A stretch of 14,585 nucleotides of DNA from Firmicutes bacterium UBA994 (GTDB taxonomy: Bacteria > Bacillota > UBA994): NCBI GenBank assembly GCA_002292025.1, contig DBBC01000076.1:17354-31938 (forward strand), read 5' to 3'. Under the pieces are notes generated by a model, which was not told the origin of the DNA, did not search any database, and was given only the letters and a program-made list of their open reading frames with translations. Within the stretch, counting starts at the first letter, position 1, and the number at the start of each line of letters is the position of its first letter. The position numbers were made by a program, and so were the translations under genes. Positions 1-6,800 of the stretch are shown one piece after another.

Positions 1-885
1 CTAGATACCTATCGCAACCAGCGACGCGGCGGGCGCGGGGTTACAGGTATGGGCACCCGCGAAGAGGACTTCGTGGAGAGTCTGTTTATCACGACCACAC
101 ACCATTCCCTCTTCTTCTTTACTGACAAGGGCCGTGTTTTTCGCCTCAAGGTGCACGAAATCCCGGAGGCCAGTCGACAGGCTAAGGGGTTAGCGGTAAT
201 TAACCTGATCTCCCTAGAAGCGGACGAGAAAGTCCAGGCCGTGATTCCTATCCGTAACGAAGCGGATGAAAAAGCCTACCTGTTTATGGCGACAAAGGGC
301 GGCATGGTGAAAAAGACCGGCCTCACAGAATACGCCAATATACGCACCACCGGTATCATCGGGATTTCACTGCGCGAGGGAGATGCGTTGATTGGCGTGC
401 GTCTAACCGACGGAAACTCGGACGTAGTGCTAGGAACACGATTAGGGATGTCCATCCGTTTTGACGAGCAAGACGTTCGCCCCATGGGACGCGCCACACA
501 AGGAGTAAAGGGCATCGATCTCGGCGAGGGGGACTATTGTATTGCCATGGATACAGTGCGCACAGGGGTTGCCCTGCTCGTGATTACGGAGCACGGCTAT
601 GGCAAACGTACAGACAGCGGCGAATACCGTCGGCAGTCTAGGGGCGGCAAAGGAGTTCAGAGCATTAAGGCCAGCCAACGTAATGGGCATGTCGTATGCC
701 TGCGCGCTGTGAACGCGGAGGACGAACTTATGGTCATCAGCGAACAGGGTATCATTATCCGCACAGACGTAAAGAATATACCTATGCTGGGGCGCACCAC
801 TCAAGGCGTAAAGATTATCCGCCTTGACGAAGGCGACAAGGTGGTAGCCATCGCCCGTGTCGCACCCAAAGAAATTACAGATTAG
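1..885 (+). CDS. gyrA: DNA gyrase subunit A, C-terminal part (5'-truncated by window)
   Basis: The open frame runs from base 1 to a TAG at 883-885 and gives the last 294 residues of GyrA. It begins inside the GyrA box: residues 7-13 read QRRGGRG, close to the canonical QRRGGKG that lets gyrase wrap DNA and introduce negative supercoils. Degenerate blade repeats follow in the beta-pinwheel C-terminal domain, for example RPMGRATQGVKGI (about 160-172), QSRGGKGVQSI (about 212) and MLGRTTQGVKII (about 262). Conserved core stretches such as SLFITTTHHSLFFFTDKGRV also fit GyrA. The breakage-reunion domain with the active-site tyrosine lies upstream of the window. The box identifies gyrase rather than ParC. 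lysA follows after 12 nt, so co-transcription is likely. Confidence 0.97.
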   Translation, partial: LDTYRNQRRGGRGVTGMGTREEDFVESLFITTTHHSLFFFTDKGRVFRLKVHEIPEASRQAKGLAVINLISLEADEKVQAVIPIRNEADEKAYLFMATKGGMVKKTGLTEYANIRTTGIIGISLREGDALIGVRLTDGNSDVVLGTRLGMSIRFDEQDVRPMGRATQGVKGIDLGEGDYCIAMDTVRTGVALLVITEHGYGKRTDSGEYRRQSRGGKGVQSIKASQRNGHVVCLRAVNAEDELMVISEQGIIIRTDVKNIPMLGRTTQGVKIIRLDEGDKVVAIARVAPKEITD

Positions 886-897
886 GCGGAGCAGCTC

Positions 898-2184
898 ATG
901 CCATTACAAAACAAAATCTCACGTGCCCAGCGTCTGCAGATTGGGGGGTGCGATGCCGATGAGCTAGCGGAAACGTATGGCACACCCTTGATTTGCTATG
1001 ACGAAGCCATGATCCGGGATAACTGCAGGCGCTATATGGCCAGTTTTGCGCGAGGGGGAAACCGGGTTGCGTATGCCGGCAAGGCTTTTCTTTGTTTGGC
1101 CATGTGCCAAATCGTAGCAGAAGAAGGACTTCACCTCGACGTAGTGTCGGGGGGTGAGCTCTATACCGCGCTGCAGGCAGGCTTCCCGGCCGAGAAGATA
1201 TATTTTCACGGCAACAACAAGTCTCACGCCGAGCTAACTATGGCGGTTGCGGCAGGTGTGGGCTGCATCGTGGTGGACAACGTCTATGAGTATCAGCATC
1301 TAAAAGAGATAGCCGTGCAAAATGCCCGACCCGTGGATATCCTCCTGCGTGTAGCGGTAGGTGTCAATGCCGAGACGCACCCGTATATCATGACCGGTCA
1401 CCTAGACTCCAAGTTTGGCCTGAGTATAGGCAGTCAAGAGCTCGATAGCCTAGTGGCTGATGCTTTAAAAGCGCCCAGCCTCTCCCTTTTAGGCTTCCAC
1501 AGTCACATCGGCTCGCAGATTGCGGATTTAAATGCCTTTGCGAGTGCGGTAGACGCGCTTTGTGTCTGCGTGCGCCGCTATTTGTCACTTCATCGATGGT
1601 CGCCGCAGGAGCTAAACTTGGGCGGAGGACTAGCCGTGCCCAATACCGCGGAGGATGAGCGCGTTTCGATAGAAGAGCTATGCTTAGTGTTGTCGGAAAC
1701 TGCACAACTACATAGCGATGCCCTAAACATTGCCCCCCGTCTCACCGTAGAGCCCGGGCGCTCTATAGTAGGGCCAGCGGGCACTACACTGTACCGCGTG
1801 GGAGCAATCAAGCGCACATCTACGGGCCGCTGTTTTGTAAATGTGGACGGAGGAATGGCCGATAACCCGCGCGTGGCCCTATATCAGGCTAGGTATACCT
1901 GCTCTGTGGCCGACCGCGCCGATGAGCCGGGGAGTTTTATCTACACCATAGCCGGTAAGGCGTGTGAAAGCGGCGACATTTTAGTTTGGGATCACCCTCT
2001 CCCCGCCGTACAAAGTGGAGACATATTAGCTGTACACACTACAGGAGCATACACTTACAGTATGGCCGGCAACTACAACCGGCTGCCCCGCCCAGCGGTA
2101 GTGCTGGCCAAAGCAGGACAAGCTAGGGTCATCATCGCGCGGGAATCTTACAGCGACCTAACGCGCTTAGACTGCAGCCTTTAG
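898..2184 (+). CDS. lysA: Diaminopimelate decarboxylase
   Basis: This 428-residue protein is a fold-type III PLP enzyme that converts meso-diaminopimelate to L-lysine and CO2, the last step of the DAP lysine pathway, in the cytosol. The PLP lysine is K62 in VAYAGKAFL. Other family landmarks are HLDVVSGGELY (79-89), HSHIGSQI (201-208), the phosphate-binding GGGLAVP (242-248), VEPGRSIVG (284-292), VDGGMADNPR (316-325), the catalytic cysteine C356 in CESGD, and GAYTYSMAGNYN (383-394). Length is normal for LysA. The ATG at 898 has a purine-rich ribosome site (GGCGGAG) upstream and only 12 nt separate it from gyrA. The last codons overlap a repeat fragment (2179-2207), so the extreme C-terminus may have been reshaped. 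Confidence 0.97.
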   Translation: MPLQNKISRAQRLQIGGCDADELAETYGTPLICYDEAMIRDNCRRYMASFARGGNRVAYAGKAFLCLAMCQIVAEEGLHLDVVSGGELYTALQAGFPAEKIYFHGNNKSHAELTMAVAAGVGCIVVDNVYEYQHLKEIAVQNARPVDILLRVAVGVNAETHPYIMTGHLDSKFGLSIGSQELDSLVADALKAPSLSLLGFHSHIGSQIADLNAFASAVDALCVCVRRYLSLHRWSPQELNLGGGLAVPNTAEDERVSIEELCLVLSETAQLHSDALNIAPRLTVEPGRSIVGPAGTTLYRVGAIKRTSTGRCFVNVDGGMADNPRVALYQARYTCSVADRADEPGSFIYTIAGKACESGDILVWDHPLPAVQSGDILAVHTTGAYTYSMAGNYNRLPRPAVVLAKAGQARVIIARESYSDLTRLDCSL

Positions 2185-2207
2185 TGTCCGTCGTGTCCTT
2201 AGTGGAT
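2179..2207 (+). repeat. Probable single arm of the CTTNGTG repeat family
   Basis: Three CTTNGTG-like heptamers stand at an exact 9-bp period: TTTAGTG (2180-2186), CGTCGTG (2189-2195) and CTTAGTG (2198-2204). They end in GTGGAT, the same terminal sequence as the right arm of the inverted repeat at 13826-13910. Two of the units carry one mismatch to the consensus, so this is a degenerate, one-armed copy. It starts on the lysA stop codon and may supply it. Chance similarity is possible because the stretch is only 29 nt, but phase, spacing and terminus all agree with the second locus. Confidence 0.5.
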
Positions 2208-2291
2208 GGTAACCACTCAGTCCGATTCAGATAAATGCCGATTGACTGCCGAAATGCCAGAGCAGGAACAAAGAAAATAGGGGATTTGGGC

Positions 2292-2320
2292 TTGGCAGAA
2301 CGCACAAACTATGTGACAAT
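2292..2320 (+). promoter_or_regulatory. Probable sigma-A promoter of the Lon-like protease gene
   Basis: The -35 is TTGGCA (2292-2297). A 17-bp spacer separates it from the -10 GACAAT (2315-2320), which is preceded by TGn (2312-2314) as in extended -10 promoters. Transcription would begin near 2327 and give a leader of about 20 nt with the ribosome site GAGGAGTGGGG. No CtsR or CIRCE heat-shock operator is visible. Confidence 0.45.
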
Positions 2321-2345
2321 TACCGTGAAAGAGAGGAGTGGGGAC

Positions 2346-4730
2346 ATGATCGAGAAGCTTTCTTTACAGGACCTTAAAGCAGCCACGGGCCAGCACATTT
2401 TTACCTTTGAAACTACAGCGGAAGTGGAGCCGCTAGAGGGCATCATCGGGCAAGACCGGGCCGCGAACGCGTTGGCTTTCGGCCTGCGCATGACAGAGGA
2501 AGGATACAATATCTATCTTATGGGCATCACCGGGACGGGGCGCAACAGTTACACTAGGTCCATCGTCACAGAATGCGCTAGGCGGCAGTCCACCCCTAGC
2601 GACTGGTGTTATGTCTACAACTTTGAACATCCAGACAGCCCCATGGCCATCGCTTTTGCCCCGGGGTCTGGGGCGCTGTTTAAAGAGAGCGTAGAGACCT
2701 TTGTTTTCCGCATTAGAGAGGATGTACCCAAAGCTTTTGAAAGCGATGAGTTCCGCAATTTGCGCAATGAAGCGGTGCAGCAGTTTCAGGGCCAGTCCAT
2801 GGTGGTACTAGAAAAGCTCAGTGCGCTGGCCAAGTCGCAACAGCTACTCTTTAAGCCTACCGGCAAAGGCTACGTGACCATTCCCACCCTTGACGGCCAG
2901 CCCCTCAATGAGCAGCGTCTGCAAGAACTCGATGCCGCGACACTAGAGCGCATCAACCAACGCATCCAGAGCTATCAGAAAGAAGCCGAGCCCTTGTTTG
3001 AGGAACTCGGAGCCTTAGAGCGCGAGGTGCAGGAGAAAATGCAGGCACTAGAGCGCCAAGCAGGCGCCTCGATCGTAGTCCCGCTACTCGATGTAATACG
3101 TAAAAAGTTCGAGAACAACGAAGTGGCACAAAACTACCTGACACAACTTGAACAAGATATTTACAAACATTTGCGCCATTTCTACCCGAGCGACGGACAG
3201 CAGGAAGAAGACAAAGCTCCCAGCATACGCGCGCAGGGCAGAGAAGGATGGGACACAAAATACAAAGTAAATCTTTTTGTAGACAACGGGCAAGTAGAAG
3301 GCGCTCCGGTTGTATTTGAAACTAACGCTAGCTATTACAATCTTTTTGGCATGATTGAGTTTCAGCCCAGCATGGGCACGCTGATTACTAATCTCACTAA
3401 GGTGAAGGCCGGCTCCATACATCGCGCCAATGGGGGATATCTCGTTGTGCAGGCAGAAGACCTCTTTAGCAACGTCCATTCTTGGAAAGCGCTTAAGCGC
3501 GCGGTCAAAAACAGGCAAGCAAAAGTAGAAAACATACCTGACGGCAGCAGCGGAGTGATCACGGGTTTGAGGCCCCAAGCCATACCACTTGACGTCAAAG
3601 TAATCCTAATTGGGAGCTACGAAATCTACATGCTGCTGTACCGCTACGACGAGGACTTCCGTAAGCTGTTTAAGATAAAAGTGGATTTTGAAACCGAGAT
3701 GGCGCGGGAAGACGAAAATATATTAAAAATGGCGGCATTTATCAGCCGGCATTGCCGTGACAGAGGGCTTAAGGATTTTCACCGCGGTGCGGTAGCGGCG
3801 ATAATCGACTACAGCGCACGCTTGGCCGAAAACCAAGCTAAGCTCAGCACACGTTTTAACGACATCGTAGAGCTTTTGGCGGAAGCAAATGCTTGGGCCG
3901 CGCTAGAGCAAGCCACAGTAGTGGAGGAGCGTCATATCACTAAGGCCCTGAGTGAAAAACGATATCGCGCCGATAAGTATGAGCAAAAAATTCATGAGCT
4001 TTTTGCCGACGGCACGTACTTAATGGACGTACATGGCGTGGCGGTGGGTCAGATAAATGGCCTGTCCGTGCTGGATATGGGGGATTATTCTTTCGGCAAG
4101 CCTGCGCGCATCACCGTGAACACTTTCACCGGCAAGAAGGGCGTCATCAACATCGAGAAAGAAGCGCAGTTAAGCGGGCGGATCCACGACAAAGGCGTGC
4201 TGATTATTGGCGGCTACCTAGGGGCGAAGTTCGCGCAAAAATTCCCCCTCACCTTGACTGCCACGCTGTGTTTTGAACAGTCCTATGGCGGGATAGACGG
4301 TGATAGCGCCTCCAGTGCCGAGCTATACGCTCTGCTATCCAGTCTCTCTGACATACCTTTGCAGCAAGGATTTGCCGTAACCGGCTCAGTTAATCAAAAG
4401 GGCGAGATTCAGCCGGTCGGCGGCGTCAACGAAAAAATTGAAGGGTTCTATCGCTTGTGTGCGAAGCAAGGGCTGACCGGCGAGCAGGGGGTACTGATCC
4501 CCGTGCAAAACAAGCGACAGCTTATGTTGCACAGCGAAGTGCTAGAGGCGGTCGAGGCAGGGCTCTTTCATATCTACGCTGTGCGGACTATCGAAGAAGG
4601 CGTAGAGATATTGACTGGCATACCCGCTGGTGAGCGCGATTTAGAGGGCGAGTACAGCGAAGGCACAGTATTTCATCTAGTCGAGCGCAAGCTCGTGCAG
4701 TATTACCAACAGGCCTTAAAGGAAGAATAA
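2346..4730 (+). CDS. Lon-family protease with AAA-like domain (AAA_32/LonB-LonC type)
   Basis: This 794-residue protein has an AAA-like region (about 20-530) followed by a C-terminal Lon serine-lysine peptidase domain (about 560-770), the layout of YcbZ/LonB-like proteins (COG1067). The catalytic dyad is intact: S654 in GIDGDSASSAE and K697 in GGVNEKIEG, 43 residues apart as in E. coli Lon. The Walker A position reads GITGTGRNS (60-68) with R66 where ATP-binding lysine is expected. A Walker B-like segment, GGYLVVQAEDLF, lies near 364-375. Substrate-binding N-terminal Lon domains are absent, so it is not classical LonA. There is no membrane segment, unlike archaeal LonB. The ATG at 2346 was chosen because GAGGAGTGGGG lies just before it; an in-frame ATG at 2235 has no ribosome site. 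LonC-like proteins with degenerate ATP sites degrade unfolded proteins without ATP, which may apply here (inference). Confidence 0.9.
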   Translation: MIEKLSLQDLKAATGQHIFTFETTAEVEPLEGIIGQDRAANALAFGLRMTEEGYNIYLMGITGTGRNSYTRSIVTECARRQSTPSDWCYVYNFEHPDSPMAIAFAPGSGALFKESVETFVFRIREDVPKAFESDEFRNLRNEAVQQFQGQSMVVLEKLSALAKSQQLLFKPTGKGYVTIPTLDGQPLNEQRLQELDAATLERINQRIQSYQKEAEPLFEELGALEREVQEKMQALERQAGASIVVPLLDVIRKKFENNEVAQNYLTQLEQDIYKHLRHFYPSDGQQEEDKAPSIRAQGREGWDTKYKVNLFVDNGQVEGAPVVFETNASYYNLFGMIEFQPSMGTLITNLTKVKAGSIHRANGGYLVVQAEDLFSNVHSWKALKRAVKNRQAKVENIPDGSSGVITGLRPQAIPLDVKVILIGSYEIYMLLYRYDEDFRKLFKIKVDFETEMAREDENILKMAAFISRHCRDRGLKDFHRGAVAAIIDYSARLAENQAKLSTRFNDIVELLAEANAWAALEQATVVEERHITKALSEKRYRADKYEQKIHELFADGTYLMDVHGVAVGQINGLSVLDMGDYSFGKPARITVNTFTGKKGVINIEKEAQLSGRIHDKGVLIIGGYLGAKFAQKFPLTLTATLCFEQSYGGIDGDSASSAELYALLSSLSDIPLQQGFAVTGSVNQKGEIQPVGGVNEKIEGFYRLCAKQGLTGEQGVLIPVQNKRQLMLHSEVLEAVEAGLFHIYAVRTIEEGVEILTGIPAGERDLEGEYSEGTVFHLVERKLVQYYQQALKEE

Positions 4731-4731
4731 G

Positions 4732-4788
4732 GTGAAAAACAACTTGCTTTGCATCGGGCGCCTACAGACTTTGCCGGAGAGGACGTGA
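4732..4788 (+). CDS. Possible 18-codon leader ORF before DUF4446 gene
   Basis: A GTG at 4732 opens an 18-codon frame (MKNNLLCIGRLQTLPERT). It ends in TGA at 4786-4788, overlapping the GTG start of the next gene as GTGA. A purine-rich AAGGAAG lies 8-14 nt upstream. The exact stop-start overlap suggests translational coupling or simple filling of the gap between the Lon-like and DUF4446 genes. There is no homology I recognise, and it may be untranslated. Confidence 0.2.
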   Translation: MKNNLLCIGRLQTLPERT

Positions 4789-5285
4789 AGTACATTACCG
4801 TGACGGAAGTCTCCGTGCTTGCCGTTTTACTGCTAGCACTCATTGCTGCCGGGCTGTCCGTGTACGCACTCCATGAGTTTAGGGCTGCGCGGCGCATGTA
4901 CCGTGCGTTTATGATCGGCACTACAAAAGGCAACCTAGAGGCGCTGCTTATGACCTTAGGTGAACGCACGGCGCGCTTGGAGGGAGAGAGCGAGGCGCAG
5001 GCGAGAATCTTGCGCGACCTTGAGCGGCGACTCCCTCTGGTCTTACAACAAGTCGGGTTAGTGAGATTCAACGCCTATAACGACACCGGGGGAGAGATGA
5101 GCTTTGCGCTCGCTTTATTAGATGAGCTTGGTAGCGGAGTAGTGATCAGTTCTCTCTATGGAAGGGACGAGGCTAGAGTTTACGCCAAGCCCATTACAGA
5201 AGGGCAATCAACCTATGCTTTGAGCGGTGAAGAGATTGCGGCGGTAACACAAGCTAGGGGGAGAGGTAAGCGCATAAAAATGTAA
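4785..5285 (+). CDS. DUF4446 family membrane-anchored protein
   Basis: The 166-residue product has one N-terminal membrane segment (about 6-28), then a charged, probably coiled-coil stretch (about 30-85). The conserved DUF4446 core follows, with GLVRFNAYNDTGGEMSFALA (91-110), LLDELGSGVVISSLYGRDEA (111-130) and the YAKPI/LSGEE tail (133-150). I know this family from Firmicutes, where it commonly lies near the origin close to parB, M23 peptidase and bactofilin genes; its biochemical function is unknown. The GTG at 4785 is preferred because GGAGAGG lies just upstream and the protein then starts at the membrane helix. A TTG at 4749 would add 12 residues without a good ribosome site. The context points to an envelope or cell-shape role (inference). 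Confidence 0.85.
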   Translation: MKYITVTEVSVLAVLLLALIAAGLSVYALHEFRAARRMYRAFMIGTTKGNLEALLMTLGERTARLEGESEAQARILRDLERRLPLVLQQVGLVRFNAYNDTGGEMSFALALLDELGSGVVISSLYGRDEARVYAKPITEGQSTYALSGEEIAAVTQARGRGKRIKM

Positions 5286-5301
5286 CGCAACAGTAATTTT
5301 C

Positions 5302-5354
5302 GGGAGGATTCGCGACACAAACGGCGAAAGATACCTCCTGCACTAAGAGAGGAG
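5302..5354 (+). promoter_or_regulatory. Possible switchable leader hairpin before M23 gene
   Basis: GGAGG (5303-5307) and TTCGC (5309-5313) can pair with GCGAA (5324-5328) and CCTCC (5334-5338), forming a two-segment stem around the loop gacacaaacg. The CTCCT at 5335-5339 can instead pair with AGGAG at 5350-5354, which is the ribosome binding site of the M23 peptidase gene. The two pairings exclude each other. This matches no riboswitch class I know. Confidence 0.3.
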
Positions 5355-5362
5355 TGGTGGTA

Positions 5363-6316
5363 TTGCACCTTAAACCAAAGGGTTCGGGTTCCGGGCTAAG
5401 GCAAGAATTCACCATTATGATTATCCCCCACGGCCAAGATGAGCCGTATGCGTTTCGTTTATCACAGCGGTGGGTACAGTGGGCAGGGATCGCTCTTATA
5501 GTGCTCCTGATCAGCTCCATTAGCTTAGTCTATTCCTTGCGCCAGACCAAGCTGCAATTAGCCGCTTACCATGGCCTTTTGGCGGAAAATCGCCAGCAAC
5601 AAGAACACATTTTGTTCCTAGCGCGACAGACTACAGAACTGCAAGAGCAACTGGCAGAGATCCAAGCGCTCGATAACTCCATCCGCACCATGATGCGGCT
5701 GGCTCCTGCCTCTGCGACAGCGGCGGTGACGCGCCCGACAGAAAGCGTAAGCGCGGCGCGTGACGCGCGCCTCAGCCTCGTGAGCCGGGGGACTAGCTTA
5801 GCCGCCACCATTTTGCGCACACAACAGAACATCGAGGAAATCAAAGAAGCCATCCCCGAGACCGAAGACAGCCTGCAAGACCTCGAGCGCAAGGTTGAGC
5901 TACAGCGCCGGCGCGAAGCTGCCACCCCGGCACTGTGGCCGACCAGCGGCAATGTTACATCAGGCTTTGGCCGCCGGCGTTCACCCTTTGGCGGCGCTTG
6001 GGAACATCACGAAGGGGTTGATATCGCAGTCCCGCGCGGCACTCCGGTTTTTGCCGCCGCCGGCGGCGTTGTGCGCGTCGCAGGTTGGAACGGCGGCTAC
6101 GGCAATGCCGTGTTTATAGACCATGGGTTTGGCATGAGTACAGTGTACGCCCATTTGCACCGCATCAGCGTGCGTGTGGGGCAACAGGTCACCACAGGGC
6201 AGCAAATAGGCTTGGTGGGTAGCACAGGCCGCTCTACCGCCCCGCATCTTCACTATGAAGTGCGCGTGAATGGGCAAGCTGTTAACCCGATGCGGTTTTT
6301 ACCGCAAAATAGGTGA
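5363..6316 (+). CDS. Membrane-anchored M23 (LytM) peptidoglycan endopeptidase
   Basis: The 317-residue protein has a short cytoplasmic N-terminus and one membrane segment (about 39-58). A coiled-coil region follows (about 60-185), then a C-terminal LytM/peptidase M23 domain (about 198-312). The zinc site is complete: H216 and D220 in HEGVD, and H297 in HLHYEV. The catalytic histidines H264 (YAHLH) and H295 are also present, so it should be an active metallo-endopeptidase cutting peptide crosslinks outside the membrane. The coiled coil resembles that of EnvC/NlpD/Csd-type regulators. I chose TTG 5363 because AGAGGAG ends 8 nt upstream; GTG 5354 would overlap that site. Bactofilin follows directly, and M23-bactofilin pairs are known to control cell shape (for example Csd1-CcmA in Helicobacter). 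Confidence 0.95.
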   Translation: MHLKPKGSGSGLRQEFTIMIIPHGQDEPYAFRLSQRWVQWAGIALIVLLISSISLVYSLRQTKLQLAAYHGLLAENRQQQEHILFLARQTTELQEQLAEIQALDNSIRTMMRLAPASATAAVTRPTESVSAARDARLSLVSRGTSLAATILRTQQNIEEIKEAIPETEDSLQDLERKVELQRRREAATPALWPTSGNVTSGFGRRRSPFGGAWEHHEGVDIAVPRGTPVFAAAGGVVRVAGWNGGYGNAVFIDHGFGMSTVYAHLHRISVRVGQQVTTGQQIGLVGSTGRSTAPHLHYEVRVNGQAVNPMRFLPQNR

Positions 6317-6327
6317 CCAATACCTCC

Positions 6328-6341
6328 GGAGAGCAGGTGAT
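6328..6341 (+). promoter_or_regulatory. Ribosome binding site deciding the bactofilin start
   Basis: GGAGAG (6328-6333) and AGGTGAT (6335-6341) are both complementary to the 16S 3' end. They lie just after the M23 stop codon. No in-frame ATG, GTG or TTG follows; the first codons are ATT (6342) and CTG (6345). CTG lies 7 nt after AGG and ATT lies 8 nt after GGAGAG. Confidence 0.55.
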
Positions 6342-6344
6342 ATT

Positions 6345-6749
6345 CTGTTTCGACAACCTAAGCAACGTGTAGATGTCAAAGACGACAAAGCCAATGACAG
6401 GGTAGATACTATTATCGGCGCGGGTACAGTTTTTACAGGGGACCTAGATATTAAAGGCACTCTGCGGGTAGATGGCAGATGTGAAGGCAAGGTCACCAGC
6501 TCGGGTGATGTGGTGGTCGGCGAAAGCGGGCAGCTGGTCTCTACTGTGCAGGCGCGTAACCTACATGTGGCCGGCACTGTCAAGGGCGACATCAAGACGC
6601 CCGGCGTGCTGGAAATTTCGCCCACGGGCAAAGTGTACGGCGATATAGAAGTAGGCAAGGTTATTATAGCCGACGGTGCCATCTTTCAAGGGCAATGCCG
6701 AATGCACATCGCCGCAGAGCAAGATGCGCCTCACGCGAAAAAGGAGTAG
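6345..6749 (+). CDS. Bactofilin (polymer-forming cytoskeletal protein)
   Basis: The product is about 134 residues with a right-handed beta-helix bactofilin core from about residue 22 to 118. Typical repeats are IIGAGTVFTGDLDIKGTLRV, GEGKV-like turns, VVVGESGQLVSTVQARNLHV and LEISPTGKVYGDIEV. Bactofilins polymerise without nucleotide into filaments that scaffold cell-wall enzymes at the membrane. A short charged N-terminal tail (FRQPKQRVDVKDD) and C-terminal tail flank the core. The start is uncertain. The only in-frame ATG is at 6270, 47 nt inside the M23 gene and without a ribosome site. The good ribosome site at 6328-6341 points to CTG 6345 or ATT 6342, giving the family-typical (M)LFR/FRQ start. 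The M23 peptidase directly upstream is the likely functional partner. Confidence 0.92.
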   Translation: MFRQPKQRVDVKDDKANDRVDTIIGAGTVFTGDLDIKGTLRVDGRCEGKVTSSGDVVVGESGQLVSTVQARNLHVAGTVKGDIKTPGVLEISPTGKVYGDIEVGKVIIADGAIFQGQCRMHIAAEQDAPHAKKE

Positions 6750-6755
6750 CAGAGA

Positions 6756-6779
6756 GCCCAAAGCCGATGCGCTTTGGGC
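6756..6779 (+). other. Perfect 9-bp hairpin between bactofilin and lipid kinase genes
   Basis: GCCCAAAGC (6756-6764), loop CGATGC, and GCTTTGGGC (6771-6779) form a perfect stem 7 nt after the bactofilin stop. Only a short TTTT (6784-6787) follows, with G-rich sequence around it, so it is a poor intrinsic terminator. It may be a processing or stability element, or a leaky terminator. The kinase ribosome site (GGGGGA) begins about 8 nt after the stem. Confidence 0.5.
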
Positions 6780-6800
6780 GGATGTTTTGGGGGATATTAT

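Noticed and set aside
2201..2215. AGTGG-ATGGTAA-CCACT hairpin as a lysA terminator
   Set aside because: The stem is only 5 bp and no T tract follows.
2235..2345. N-terminal extension of the Lon-like protease from ATG 2235
   Set aside because: No ribosome site at 2235, the stretch includes the probable promoter, and ATG 2346 has a strong ribosome site.
3084..3578. Long minus-strand frame (164 codons) inside the Lon-like gene
   Set aside because: It is a shadow of a strongly supported coding gene, with no ribosome site and no recognisable domain.
5286..5362. ydaO-type c-di-AMP riboswitch before the M23 gene
   Set aside because: The gap is only 77 nt, much shorter than that class, and its conserved elements are not present.
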